A stretch of DNA of 64,000 nucleotides from Schistosoma haematobium (Eukaryota > Platyhelminthes > Trematoda > Strigeidida > Schistosomatidae): the NCBI RefSeq assembly GCF_000699445.3, contig NC_067197.1:29309809-29373808 (forward strand). The letters are read 5' to 3'. The notes under the pieces were generated by a model, which made no database searches, was not told where the DNA came from, and worked only from the letters and a program-made list of their open reading frames with translations. Position numbers and translations under genes: made by a program. This document shows positions 35,718 to 48,426 of this stretch, piece by piece (within the stretch, counting starts at the first letter, position 1; the number at the start of each line of letters is the position of its first letter).

Positions 35718-36050
35718 TGGCTGTGCTTCGTCGACCAATCGCCCTCGTAGTCGTTATTTTATAATCTTCAACGGTGTTTGAAATCAGAAGGCAAAGAGAA
35801 GCAGCGACTACATCTTTATTAGCAGATAACTCAGACCACAAAGCAGAGAGGCTAATGAGTGAGTCGGCGAATCGATAGAGTAGTGTGTGTAGGTTTAAAT
35901 GTACATGTATATATGTAGGGAAATGAATGGGTGATCGAATCAATTAAGAAGCTGATGATAAAGCTAGCAGAATGAATATATGAATGAGTAGGCGGTAAGC
36001 AATGTTCAAGCATACATATTTCATACAACCACAACAATAATAAGGGTACA
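35718..36050 (-). mobile_element. Candidate solo LTR
   Basis: Read on the minus strand, the 333-bp segment begins TGTACCC and ends CACAGCCA. It has a TATATAC box near 35910 and, downstream, the AATAAAG signal near 35817. The GC content and ordered layout are unlike the flanks. The 5-bp flanks (TATAG on the left, ATAAG on the right, plus strand) match poorly, so the exact ends are uncertain. Open frames across it are fortuitous. Confidence 0.4.
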
Positions 36051-37019
36051 ATAAGTTGTTATAGTACGGATAACTCTGTCCGTTAAATAAGTTAACAAAA
36101 GTGCTTGACTGAATTAAATGAGAACAAACTCAATTGCACGTGAGGTGCTATAAAATAAAACGGTAACATCACATTTTTTTGAACTTGTATAACAACCTTG
36201 CCGTGAAAATAACTATATTTAGTAGTGTTAGGCGCTATGTTCCCAGTAGTTTAATTTCAATGCTTACACTATATTTCTATATAATTAGATATTTAAGGAT
36301 AATCAGTCACCAGTCGAATTAAATATTTACTTTCATTTGTGGCGAAAGTTGATAATTCTGTCCAGAATGATAGTAAACACATGATAATTAAACCGTCCAA
36401 CCCACCTTATCCAACACTAACAAGTTATAGTAATGTCAAAATGTCAAACTAACATTTCAAAAAATAATTAAGTTAATTTCATCATTCAAACCCATAAATA
36501 TCTTTACTAGAAGCTTGTCGGTCAAATTTATTTCTGTCCCATTCAATAAACGTCAGTTATTTACAATCAGTATTTATTCATTACTTGGTTTCAATGCAAC
36601 TTGAAATTTTCAAGTCTATAAATTTTTATCTAATTTGTTTCATCAGCTCTATGTTTGTCTGGCCAATAGATAATAAAATGATGATAACCTGAAATTATTT
36701 ATGAAAATCAATTTTATTGTCTGTAAGTAGCCAACACTTAAACTTTTATTTAATATACTGAATCTAGAATAAGAAATCTACTTAAGCTCAGATGTTTTTT
36801 TCAAGAATGATTGATTAGGTCATTGGAAAAAAATGAAAAGTTAGAATTAGTCGCTTTTAACATTGACCTTCAATCTCTTCTTTCGTGATTGATTCTTATA
36901 ACATTTTCAGATAAATGAGAAATCATGACTTACAGAAAGATTGAAAAAGATTCACTTCACTTTTAGTGAAAAACTGTTTTATTTAAAAGCCCACTATAAT
37001 GATAAAAGTTTCAACGTAT
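36051..37019. other. AT-rich, no feature seen
   Basis: No gene, domain or repeat recognised. Confidence 0.4.
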
Positions 37020-37700
37020 TGTTAGTTTAGAGTAATATCATGAATGGATCAATGCTAGACCGCCATTGAAAACCTGGGAGCACTGGACGACTGTGTCGTT
37101 TCTAGTATAGGACTCTTCAGTAGTGCGTAACCACGATCGTGTACGTAGGACTAGAACTCAGGACCTTCAATCTCTCACACGAACGCCTAACATCTAGACT
37201 AACGAGCCGGCATCCAGCGGTGCTAATGTCTAACTTTAACCAATCCACGATAATGAGCGACCGCCCACCATTTTTTACAGTGAGTAAATGCCTCACGACA
37301 TACATGGTTGAACTCCAATGGTCACGGCTTCTCACTAGAACTCCAGGAAATCTATCTTGAAGCTTGTCACTAGTGTGCACATGATAATTATCAGTGTAGG
37401 GTTGTGGAGCTTGTTGAGTTTAGATTGATTCCATGAACAGATCAATGTTAGACCACCACTATCGAGGACTGGTCAAAGTTAGACGTTAGCACCGTCGAAT
37501 GCCGGCTCGTTAGTCTAGAGGTTAGGCGTTCGTGTGGGAGACTGAAGGTCCTGAGTTCTAGTCCTACGTACGCGATCGTGGATACGCACTACTGAAGAGT
37601 TCCATACTAGAAACGAGACAGTCGTCCAGTGCTTCCAGATTTTCATTGGTAGTCTAGCATTTACCCACTTATGATATGAACCTAAGCTCACCAATCTTCA
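37020..37700. mobile_element. Sm-alpha-type SINE, long inverted dimer with tandem junction
   Basis: 37020-37385 is a nearly complete minus-strand SINE, with tail, decayed ribozyme, tRNA-like head (TTAGTCTAGATGTTAGGCG on minus), spacer and 5' end TGTGCACACTAGTGAC. It is followed by an inverted tail piece (GTAGGGTTGTGGAG), as at a head-to-tail junction. A plus-strand copy runs from about 37470 to 37700. Both ribozymes share the private form CTAGAAACGA, which breaks stem II and the GAAA segment, and CAGTCGTCC. Neither should cleave. Confidence 0.8.
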
Positions 37701-38097
37701 CAACCCTACATTGATATTATTAATCGCAATACACAGGTTATTCCAAAATTATACATTTGTCCCAATTTATTCCATTTGAAACTATGTACGAGCTAAACTG
37801 TTTTAGCAAATCGAGACTGGAAATGAAACTTTATTCAACTTTTATATTATGTATGTAATCTGTCCTATAACTTTTAATCTCGGCGTCCAACTAAGAGATG
37901 AATGCTTTGTAATCCTGTAATATTTTATTAAACAACAAAATTGATATATTAACACTCCACTGTCATCTGTAATAATTTACAGAGATTCTTCTCATATTTG
38001 TCAAAAATCACTTATTTCAACAAGACTGACAAGACGAGAATATAATACAAAATAATTCCAATTTAGAAATAGTTATCAGATAAGAGGGCAGAGACAA
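37701..38097. other. AT-rich, no feature seen
   Basis: No gene, domain or repeat recognised. Confidence 0.4.
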
Positions 38098-38105
38098 ATT
38101 GATTT

Positions 38106-38392
38106 AGTGAGACCGTAATTTATGGACGACCTTTGAGCGACGCTAAAGTGACCTTGAAATATCTACCTACTTCTAGTGTTAAATGAATGTTATATACCAG
38201 CTTGAGGAATCAGGATTCTGATTAACAGTTGATGGTTAGGGTTAAGAATTAGATTTAAGGTTTTCATCACAAACTGACATCAGCTATAATGCCAAAACGC
38301 TATTTAGTCAAATGGAGGAATGAATTTTGCGCCAACGTCCAAAAGCTGTTATCTTAAATCTGATTGGTTCGTCCATAAATTATAGTCACGTC
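38106..38392. mobile_element. MITE-like DNA element, 8-bp target duplication
   Basis: A 287-bp element flanked by perfect ATTGATTT at 38098-38105 and 38393-38400. The terminal inverted repeats share TAATTTATGGACGA within about 24 bp (left GAGACCGTAATTTATGG; right, reversed, GTGACTATAATTTATGG). An internal GGTTAGGGTTAAG lies near 38233. There is no coding capacity. Eight-bp duplications fit hAT, Merlin or P-type transposases; the family is not resolved. Confidence 0.8.
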
Positions 38393-38400
38393 ATTGATTT

Positions 38401-41400
38401 CATACTATGAAAAAATCTGAATAGTTTAATTACTATGTTTTGATTACACACCATAAGAATACTATTTCATTTTGATATCTAATGGTGTTTAGATGTTTAT
38501 TAGTATTATGGAATATCATATTGGTTAATGCCTAAAACTGTTCTTTTTACAAACTTATCTAATTTACATTCCATAACGTGAATATGATTGACCAATCATC
38601 AAAGAATAATGAAATATTATAAATATCCTTTCAAGTTAGTGGTATATTTAGGCTTTAGTCAAGAAACTAACGAAGCTTATCCACTTCAAATAGAAAATAG
38701 ACTTTTTCATGTTAAGTATACTATCGCTAAGCTAACTGAATAATGTATACATACTTTATTGAAAGTGATTCACAATAAAATTTTCGGTTTAAATAAATTT
38801 AGTGGTGAGGACATTTAGTCAAGATTGGTAGTCCCATCGAAAGAAATATATCTCAATAATTTAACAGGCAGCTGGAGATGTATATTTTGAACTCAGACAA
38901 AATGATGTCATCTAATATTTACTTAAATACCCTAGGCTTTTAGTGTTGTTGAGTCCTCTGAGCTAAACAGTTTAATGCTAGCGCTTTCGTCATAATGCTG
39001 GATAAAATCATAAGTGCTTACTCCATGTAAGAGACAACTTCTTAGTTTTCCAAGAGTCTTAATTCATTTTGTCCTAGTGATCTTGATTTTGATTGACTAG
39101 CCTCGTAGGTTGCATTATATTCATTTATTCTTGCACTCCAGTAAACTAATTTGCTTCGTTGAAATTTCATCAGGTTACTAGTTGACTCTTCTCGATTAAT
39201 TTGTTAGATTGGGACTAACTCAATGTGTCAACTGATTGCTAATCGATTCGAATGCCATGCTACTATAAATTTTATGGTATTTTTTAAATTACCCCGATCT
39301 ATTATTTCGACATTTCCTAGTCGAACTTATGTCCATAGCTGTCCAAATGCACTGATACCAGTGATGGCATACTGTGTCGTTTTACCGATAGGCTTGATTA
39401 TATATGAGAACATAGCTCAACATTACTGAGGTATTCTGAACTTTGATAAAACATTTCTTTGATAAATTTCTGGTTTTCTGACACATCGATAATTGAAGCC
39501 AGTTCATGGTAGACCATACAAATATTTTTGCCAAAATCCATGTAAGTTACAATAATAAGACTAAATAAAACACAGACTCTCTTAACATTCTAAATATACT
39601 ATTAAAACATGAGAATTTTAGACAAGAGATTACGAGTGTTTAGTTTTCAAAAATAATTAACATGGAACAGTTTTATAGTTGTGAACAACATCTGATTGTA
39701 ATTTGTTATTAAGTCGTCCTTTTCTGAATTTACGTAACAATGTACTTTATCTCCACTCATTCGTCCCTTGTTGGTTAATCTTCTAGCAAAATTTGATAAT
39801 AATAAACCGGGTATCTTTCAGATTTGATTTAAAGATTTGGAACACTGTACTTTGTTGATTTCATACGATAATTTGTTTATATCCCCGAGGTGCTGACAAT
39901 AGAAAACTATAAACTTGTAATTCGTACTTCGTGCGTTCATAATCATGTGAATTATTTTGATTTAGAGGTGATTTGTAAATATCGAATTATAGAATGTAAA
40001 TAAATTATCTCTGTTACATATGCTTTATTTCATACAACATGATGATGTAATTCTAATTGATTACAATATTATGACTTGTAAAATGAAGTTGTTATCACTC
40101 GTAAACCAACCGAGATTTTCCGAGAGAAAATTAGCTAGCTTGTTTAATGCAAGAAAATCTATGATAGATATCTAGTTTATAAATTTAAAAAATATACAAT
40201 GAAATAAAACCTGACTTATTATTACATGAACTAAAGTAATTGCCATCAATTATGTGTTTACATAGTGATGATTCTATGTAGAATTAAGTGAAATCAATAA
40301 TGTCGTATTAAAAACGTGATATTTCTACTCTACCAAAGATAGCTTGAGACATACAGAAATTATTATTAACTAATGAATTATATTAAATCAAGATATATTA
40401 GGTTGTGTTTCAATGTTCAACTATTCATCTAATAAATAAACAACTTCGTTAATGATCAAAATCAGTACAATTCAGGTTTAGTAATGAACAACTACAATCA
40501 GATAATCTATAATTTCGATCTTAGTAAGCAAAGAATCGAATTTGAATACTTTCCCATTTTTTATTCCAGTAGGTTAAGAAGAAAAGAGAAAAATATGGTT
40601 TGTTAATGAATAAATGGTTAAAATAAATAATAATGATGATAGTAAAACAGATGAAAGATATCATAAAGCATTCAAAAGTGAAAAAGGCAACAACGGAATG
40701 GAGTATTAATGAATAACCTGCAATGAAACTTAATAGTTGTTTCAGTAAAGAATAAATTCAGTTCTAGAAGTGTCAATTTCTCATAATATTTATTAATACA
40801 AAAAATAGACTTCAAAAACTACTACTAGTTGGTTTACACTACTTTTACACCCGCCCCCGCAATTTTTCTCTCCTGTCATAATGTTTTTTTCTACCTCATT
40901 TATAGTTGCCATAGTTTTATGATGAAAAAATATATGTGAAACAAATCTCCCTCTTTTATATAATTTTATTCACTTTCTTATTTCACTTTCCTGTCTCGAT
41001 TATTAAGAGTTTATACACAATAAATGTACCCAAAGTAAACTTCATTAGTCTATCATTTATTCTTGAGTATTTTTGGCTTTGGTATAAAATTTATTGCTGA
41101 AAATTATTTCAATCAATAAATGGAAAAAATAGAAAAAAAATTTATGCACACCTCTTTTTTGAAAAGAATAATCTTGGCAAATATGCTAATAACAGGAAAT
41201 AGATACAGTTGAACTATTAACAACATTATAAACCTTTATATTGTTGGTGTTGAAAAAGTGACCTTGAATATGATTGGTCATCGAGGGACTATTTTTACAT
41301 ATAGTATTTTTTTTATTCATGTCCAGTTCTTTTTAAACAACAAGAATTACTGAACAAAATAACCACCGTTTCTTGATTTATAGTATCAGAGTTAATTTGC

Positions 41401-43419
41401 ATTAATTGGAAACATACGGTAAAATTTGGGTATATACTGTTGCTTCACTTGGCTTTTTCATGATTTAAAATATGCAAATCGGTTATATTTTATTCCAATT
41501 TACATTTAATTCATCGCAAAATATCTGATCAATATCACTTAATAATAATAATAATATGCCACACTGTTTTTAGATAGATAAAATGTGTTACTCATCTGAT
41601 TTTCAGAGCTCAGCTAGTTTTAAATGCCTTTGTTAGACAGTTGGATGTAGTTGTCACTCATCATACTTGACATACTTGAGGAGATTGATGCTTCCTCTGC
41701 AACTTATATCCTCATCAGTCAGCTACACAGTGTGAAACATTATCATTTAGATTTCCGGGTCATGACTAACTTCTTGTTGTACTGAAATATTTATACTGGT
41801 TGGTTGTTGAGTAGTGACCAATATTATGTTTACCAATTCCTTAGTGCTGAATTAATTTTATTAATCAAGATGAAATATACCCAATAGTTTAAATAACTCG
41901 ACATCAAGTGAACTAACTTTTATTCTTAGGTAGTTGAATTCAGTCAATTACTTCAGTTAACCAAAAAATCTTTTCCATATTTGGGTCATCTGATTTAGCC
42001 TGTTAAGTGGTAGACATGTAACTGAGTGAACTTCGATCAACTATTAAAGAAGATTCAAAGCTAAAATAAATAACCTCATAATACCATGACTAAGTCAAGT
42101 CACGTATAGGGATAAATTGAAAAACATTATGATAATAGCAAAATTATGGTTATATTAATATTAATAGGCTGAAAGTAATAATGCTTTGGCAGTGTAATAC
42201 AAAATGAACAGTTATAAATAACTTGTGTGTCTCATCTTTAACACATCTGCTCCATTTTTTTCAAGAAAGTTTGTTTTCATGAGAAATCAAGATAAATAAT
42301 TGAAGTGTATATATATGCAAGTATACATAACAAATAAGTTGATCTCTTAATTTTTTCCCACTTGCAACCAAATGATATAATAAACATGATAAGATTATAG
42401 AAAAAGTATATAAAAACAAAATGTTTATATATTAGATAGTTGGAGATAGTCAACAGAAAACCCTATGCATGGATTTCATGTTATTTAGTACTTATAAACG
42501 AAGTGAGAATTACTGTTCTCTAATAATTTCGAACCTCGATTACTTAGTTTCAACTAATATCTCAACATCTTGCAACTTAATCGATTGAATTTGATCAGAA
42601 TTAGAGGGTACGATAAATATGATAGTGAACACTGCTTAAAAACCGATTAATTGCAGAATGTCTGTATTTGCATGTAATAGAATCAATATAAATTGAAAGA
42701 AATCTAAATATTTTATGTAAGTTTAAAGTATTGCCAATAGATTGTATAAAAAGTGGCACATATTAGTTTACACATCTACATCAAATATGCAGTTAGTCAA
42801 TTTTATATTCGAATTAGGAGATGCTGTAATACAAGTTTGAATATTAGTAGTACAACAATTTACACAGTGTTATTAAGGAGCTAGAGATAATGTAAATATA
42901 ATTTTTCTACTGAGAAGAAACATTCAACTGCAAATGGATCGATGAACAACCAGGATTAATCTTTCATTAATAATAATAACAATAATAATAATAATCCTGA
43001 GTTTAACTCGACATGGAATCATTGGAGCATGATATTATAGTCTAAAACTTGAAAGATTTCTTAAAACTAATCTTTATCGACATGAATATTATAAATAATG
43101 TTTGATCATGGAAAATAAAACATGTTTCTATATTTAATTGATAATACAAACATGGGGGATATCATTTTGAAGTCATTTGGTATATTTCATGTAATGATTA
43201 CTTCAGAGAACATTCTTGTTCTTACGTGGAAATTCAATGGAGCTTTTATTTTAACGGAAAGATATATGTGATGAAATCAGCTATTTGATAGAAACGCAGT
43301 TGTATAAAAATTCGATATTTAAAAATATATGGTAGATTCTACTAATTAGACATTGAAGATTTTGACTATTCAACACTTATTCACTGTTTATCATAAAAAT
43401 ATCAAATATTCAAATATGG
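38401..43419. other. 5 kb AT-rich, no gene supported
   Basis: Short frames only. A minus-strand patch near 41640-41760 contains ACTGATGAGGATAT and GGAAGCATCAATC, distantly like the hammerhead-SINE relic at 25251-25400. Short TAA runs occur near 41543-41556 and 42970-42993. Nothing else is recognised. Confidence 0.35.
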
Positions 43420-43830
43420 ACCTATGAATTCAACTATTAGAATCACTATAATCTTTACAAACCCCTATTCGAATATCAGTCATCATGTGCTCACTAGTGA
43501 CTGGCTTCAAGATGGATTACCTGAAGTGCTAATGAGAAGCCGTGACCAGTAGAGTCAAATCTGTGTCATGTAGAGACAAGTATCCACCTCAAACAATCGA
43601 TGAATGTTTGCCCTGGATCATGGATTGATTGAAATTTGGCATTAACACCATTGGATGTCTGCTCAGTGGTCTACAGGTTAAGCGTTCGCGTGCGAGACCG
43701 GAGGTCCTGGGTTCGAGTGTTGAGTGTGGGATCTTATGTTCACATTTCTGAGGAGTCCTATACCACAATTAAACGAACAACCGGTGCTTCCAGGTTTTCG
43801 GTGGTGATTTACCTCAGATCGAATCATGAA
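43420..43830 (+). mobile_element. Sm-alpha-type SINE, head-to-tail junction plus near-complete copy
   Basis: Begins with the 3' tail of one unit (ATTCAACTATTAGAATCAC, TTTACAAACCCC), followed within 25 bp by the 5' start of another (TGTGCTCACTAGTGACTGG). That copy continues through GAAGCCGTGACCAGTAG, the spacer (ATTGATTGAAATTTGG), tRNA-like head (TCAGTGGTCTACAGGTTAAG), B box GGGTTCGAGTG, a decayed ribozyme (CUGAGGA kept, stem II and GAAA lost) and tail. It shows the full unit is about 380-400 bp and was tandemly arranged. Confidence 0.8.
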
Positions 43831-44480
43831 TTCAAATATTAAAATATATATACATCCAATTTTATATTCCACTCAGAATTTTATCGGTTAATATTATTAA
43901 ATTTAATTGTTCGCCTGAATTCTACATGTTTTTACATTAATCAGTCTGATTGCTGTATTGAACTGAAGATTTATAACCTTGTTTTTAATATTGTCTCAAA
44001 CACAACTCCATTTTGATGGAAGAAATGCTGAACGATTGAAGTGTTTTCAAATCAATTCAATACAACGAAACGGTGTCCAAATTGTTTACTTCTATCCTGT
44101 TAAATTATGCTTTCAAAGTTAATAAAATTGTTTGTTCGATTGAACCAATTGTTCTGATTAGATATTTTGTAAACAGTTAAATCTACAGTGTTATCATATC
44201 ATCCAGTTTTGGTTGTAACATCGTTTTGTTTTATTTTCAGGCATAGATTTTCACTGAACATTATAACTAGTAATTGGTTACAATTATGTCATTTATGTCA
44301 TGTGGATAACATCCCAGTGCCCAATTAATTTTTCGATGATGGTTATATCACATATCTTTTTTTTCTAATCATAGTGACAAAATGTGAAGAGAGAGGTAAA
44401 AGTAGAAACTCAAATAACTAAGTTGTAACAAAATATAAAACAATAGGAAAAGAGAACAAACCAATAATAAGCCAGTAATA
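43831..44480. other. AT-rich, no feature seen
   Basis: No gene, domain or repeat recognised before the Mutator-like element. Confidence 0.4.
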
Positions 44481-44681
44481 CGTAATTATAGAATAATATT
44501 GTCCGACCGGCCATTTTTTTTAAAAAAAAATTTTCCAACCCCAAATTACAATATTTTTCATCCCGTGTTTCGTCCAATGAAATGGCTAGTTCCAAAAATT
44601 AGATTTAATTGGTTAGTTATGTCTTGAAAATTGTTATAAATTATCAGTACTTGTCGACGAAGCACAATCTCAATCGTCATT

Positions 44682-44953
44682 ATGGAGCAGAGTAACGTGC
44701 CGAGTACGAGCGCTGGTGTTTCTCACGTAACGGAAATGGAGGAAGTCTTTTTGACTACCTTGTTTCTGGTTGCGTTTCCATCGGTTGAAGCGTTAAAGAC
44801 CACTATCACAAATTTTGAAAGATCGACTTACAGTCATTATGTAGTGAGAGATTCGCATATTGGCAGAGATCAAAAATCCTACATTAAATTTGTGTGTTGG
44901 CGAAATGGGCGTATAAGATCTAGCGGTTCGTCACAACGTATTAGACGGAGGAG
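44682..44953 (+). CDS. MULE transposase fragment, exon 1
   Basis: Starts at ATG 44682 (MEQSNVPSTSAG) and encodes 90 codons plus two bases. The C-terminal half, from YVVRDSHIGR through YIKFVCWRNG to SQRIRRRR, is the first part of a FAR1/FLYWCH-type zinc-binding domain, with the first Cys in FVCWRNG. The frame meets TAA inside the following 39-nt segment. That segment has GTAATTT and AATGAAG ends and, if spliced, joins in frame to the second half of the domain. The protein would bind element ends in the nucleus. Start choice: first ATG after stops, about 190 bp from the element end. Confidence 0.7.
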
Positions 44954-44992
44954 GTAATTTGGTAAATTGTTTTATAATTTTTTTTAATGAAG
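44954..44992 (+). other. 39-nt intron in MULE transposase
   Basis: The segment begins GTAATTTGG, has a T-rich tract before the acceptor and ends AATGAAG. Removing it joins AG to GG so that the codons read Arg-Ala-Ser-Met, restoring one frame through the zinc-binding domain. The size is at the lower limit of introns but schistosome genes are known for very short introns. A frameshifted decay explanation is possible but would not predict correct splice ends and phase. Confidence 0.65.
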
Positions 44993-45314
44993 GGCTTCTA
45001 TGAACACCCAATGTCCAGCATTTATGTTTTGTAAGATTATAGACGGCTATTGGACTGTTGTACGTGGGAATGTACATCACAATCACGAGTGCAATTCCCT
45101 GAGGTACCAGGGTAATTCATGGATGCGCAGGTTAACGGATGGGGAGTTTGAAACTGTGAGACCGCTGCTGATTTCCGGTACCGCTGCATTCCACATCAGG
45201 AATTTTGCTTACCAATCTTATGGGAAATGTCTGACCGCTCAAGATGTCTGCAATATGCGGTACAAAGTGTTCTCACACGCGAACCTTCCTGGTACGGAAT
45301 TTGCCAATTTATAA
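44993..45314 (+). CDS. MULE transposase fragment, exon 2
   Basis: Continues exon 1 in frame: ASMNTQCPAFMFCKI, GYWTVVRGNVHHNHE. CPA, Trp and HNH are the remaining ligand and core positions of a FAR1/FLYWCH-like domain (CCHH pattern with the exon 1 Cys). A helical linker follows (RRLTDGEFETVRPLLISG, YGKCLTAQDVCNMRYKV), a pattern typical of MULE transposases between the DNA-binding and DDE domains. It stops at TAA 45312-45314. Combined product is 197 residues versus several hundred in complete MULE transposases, so the catalytic domain is missing. Frames just downstream (YGKLKAHITSLGW) suggest a frameshifted continuation to about 45540. Confidence 0.7.
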
Positions 45315-46674
45315 TGTACACTATAGGTGATTACGGGAAATTGAAAGCTCACATAACATCCTTGGGTGGGCTTTGCGGTTGGTTGGGTTTTCTGTAGATG
45401 TGAAGCAATGTTTCATACCTTCTGTGCCTACGACCCATCGCCGAACGTACGAGCAGTGCACTGTCCTATCTGTGGCGCCATTACAAACTAATAGTGATGA
45501 CGTTCGACCGCGAGAACGAGTAAAGGCCCTTTTCAGGGCCACCCACAATTTGATTTCCATTATTTTTTATCTACTACTTTTCCGCCGCAAAGGTCAAGTG
45601 ATTAAGCACTTATTAATGTCTCATGAATTTAGATATCCCTTAGAGATTAATAGTGGAAAAGCGATTATCGTTCATGTATTCGTAAACTTGTTTCTAACGT
45701 TTATTAGATATAAAGGTTAAGAAAACTTAGACAAGATTTTGTCATCTAATGAAGACTAATCTAGTAATTTTATATTGAAAATAATGTGATTAGCGTTCAT
45801 GTTTTAGTAACACATTTGTAAACTATCTAATAAAAGTACATTTTGAGTACATTTTAATAGGAATATTTTAAATGAGTGAAAATCGTAATTTTGTCGTTAG
45901 GTCAATAAACTTATGATGACATTTATTAGTGAATGTAATAAGATAATTACAAAGATGAATGTGATTAAAGCTCATAGAGAAGTAAACGAAATTGAGAAAA
46001 TTAACTTATTTAGGAATAAAATAATGACATTTGAAAACAAGTTGAAACCATCATCATTGAAATGATGATGGTGATAAAAGGTCATACAGTAAGTGTAAAA
46101 AGAAATAAGAATATTATCCGTTTCATAGATACACAAAACAAGAACTTCATATTCTTGTTTAATATTAAAATTTCCTGAAACCAGAACTATGCGTACGTAA
46201 GAAGTACGTCTGATCGTAAACTAAGCCTCCATAGTTATTCATAACTACTGATTATATCACCGTATTCATTTGCACACCTCATCAACTATTTATGACTGGT
46301 ACAATCACATTATACCAGTTAAAAATTCCCTTAAAATATTCAAAAATCAAAAATAATTTAGGAAACAATCGTTTTCCTTAACTTCATCATCGCACTATAC
46401 AGTTATTAGTCCATAATTTTATTATTTTATAAAGTCCAAAAATAAGGCATGACATTTATGAATTTGACAATGTAATGTGTTAACAATGGTTAACGTTTAC
46501 ATCTGTAACGATATATATATTTACAAATTAAAAAGGTCATTCACTAAAGGTCGGGATGATTTGCAGTAAAGTGTTCAGTCACAATAAGTGACTAAGCATT
46601 ATAGGAAAATTGAAAATGCAAAAATTTTGTGTCAATGAAATACATAGTACAAGAATTGAATCTTGTCAATTGAC

Positions 46675-46720
<46 letters not shown>

Positions 46721-47900
46721 GGAAAATAAATAATACTAATAGCATTGTAAATGTTCATTGATACAGTTGACCTTACTCATATTTATACGTTTAAAGTCGA
46801 TAAATATTTGTTGAGTCAGTCAGACGACGTAGGCTTGTTCATTTACACTTCATGAAACTGATATTTCAAATGCTTGTCAAAAATGGTTACATTCATAATG
46901 TCTAGATAATTCAGGTTTCATATTACGGCGGTTAACAATATTCACACATGACTGATTAAACAAACTAGTTTTTATTACGACCAAAAATTAATTTTAAAAT
47001 ACAGAACTACAAATAATTTACAAGTGAACACAATAAACCGTTTCAATGGACTTTTACAAATTAACCACATTTAAATCTAACGTTGTCTAATTCTCATTAT
47101 GAATGAACATTTACAAAATAATCCTTTACTAAATATTAAGTGTCTTTTTCGGAAAATTTATTACTACTTTCATATACTGTCAAAGTCAGTTCATTAAATG
47201 ATCGTCTACGGTTGGTTCACCTGAATTATACATATTGCAACCAGTAATTTATCATGATGATTTATTGATATGTTGATTTCTTTTTCCCATTAACACACCG
47301 TGTGTTACAAAAAGCCTATGCACACACTTTGGTGATAATTTGTTTATTAATTTGGTATTAAATATTTGACTACCGACCTCATTCAGTAATCACTATTATC
47401 AAATATTCAAACCGGTTTACAGATGCTTTTTCCCAAAAACTTTCTTTTACTGAGATACATATGATTATTCCTGTTCCGATAACTAACGACTTCAATTCAA
47501 GGTATACTTGATCGGAAAACAAAAATTGATCCCAATACACATTCACTAACAGTAGGATTGCATGGTAATGCAATTAAGTTGGTGTCTTTTTCTTCAAAAG
47601 TCTAAATTTTTTTCAAGACTAAGATTACACAAAAAAAATTATTCATTATCATTAAATTTCAAATGTAAAAAATGAAAATTCTGGTATCCAATCACAGCTC
47701 CAGATGTGATTTCGATTTCAACTAATCAGATTACAAAGATGAACAGTTTACGACCAATCACAAAATTATTAAAGGTAACAAAATGTTTGTTCATTATCAC
47801 TTGAGCACACACTTGCAAAACAAGTCCACCAATCAATGATACCTAAATTTTTCATTCACACCCCACAATTTTTTTAAAAGGGGTGGTAGGGAATCATATA
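45315..47900 (+). other. Interior of MULE, mostly without coding signal
   Basis: 45320-45540 looks like frameshifted transposase continuation. Beyond that the sequence is AT-rich, with a long TAA microsatellite at 46674-46722 and no DDE/MULE motif that I recognise. Confidence 0.45.
46674..46722. repeat. (ATA)n microsatellite
   Basis: About 16 uninterrupted trinucleotide units inside the Mutator-like element. Confidence 0.95.
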
Positions 47901-47931
47901 GGCCGGTTACTTAATGTCAACCGTAATTATA

Positions 47932-48426
47932 AGAGACTATGATTCATTAAGTAATAGGATTTATTTTAAAAACACAATGATCTTAACCACAAAAACAACG
48001 TATGTTTAAATAATGTTCTGATTAGCTACCAATGAAGATTAGCTTATATATTTGAAAAAAAAATCAAGTTCATTATATACTACTTAAATAGAAGCTAATG
48101 TGAAATGTTAACTGTTTATTTAAATTCTTAAAGGTTGAAATTGGTTAAATAATCCTAAAGTTTACAATAAACACCACAGCCGATGTTTATGTTGTAATAG
48201 ATAGGGTGTCATCTTCACATTATGATATGTATGAATATTTCTTTATTTAACAACTTGCATCAAAAATCACTTCACTTTATTAGTTTTGTAGGTGTCGTAC
48301 AAATGAAGAATTTTGGAAATATACGGCATCTCTGAACAAGCTGAATAAGAAAGACAAATAATTAAAGTTGAATATTATATAGACTAAATTCTTTTATTAC
48401 AATAATTTCCACTGATAAATTTAGAA
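47932..48426. other. AT-rich, no feature seen
   Basis: No gene, domain or repeat recognised. Confidence 0.4.

Larger units (their letters stand above)
44491..47921 (+). mobile_element. Mutator-like DNA transposon, internally degenerate, 10-bp TSD
   Basis: A 3.43-kb segment flanked by direct repeats CGTAATTATA at 44481-44490 and 47922-47931. The ends are weakly inverted: the left reads GTCCGACCGGCC at 44501-44512, and the right, reversed, AGTAACCGGCC ending at 47901. Both then run into A/T tracts with TTTTAAAAAAA. The left third encodes the N-terminal part of a MULE transposase (44682-45314). Mutator-like elements with 9-10-bp duplications are known in schistosomes. No DDE catalytic region is recognised in 45320-47900, so this is probably a non-autonomous or decayed copy. 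Confidence 0.7.

Noticed and set aside
35707..36037. Minus-strand open frames with Leu/Ser-rich translation
   Set aside because: They lie within the candidate LTR and carry no domain.
44410..44595. Minus-strand open frame spanning the left MULE end
   Set aside because: It crosses the transposon terminus and the target duplication, so it is fortuitous.
47379..47573. Minus-strand frame inside the MULE
   Set aside because: No transposase or other domain; short and AT-driven.
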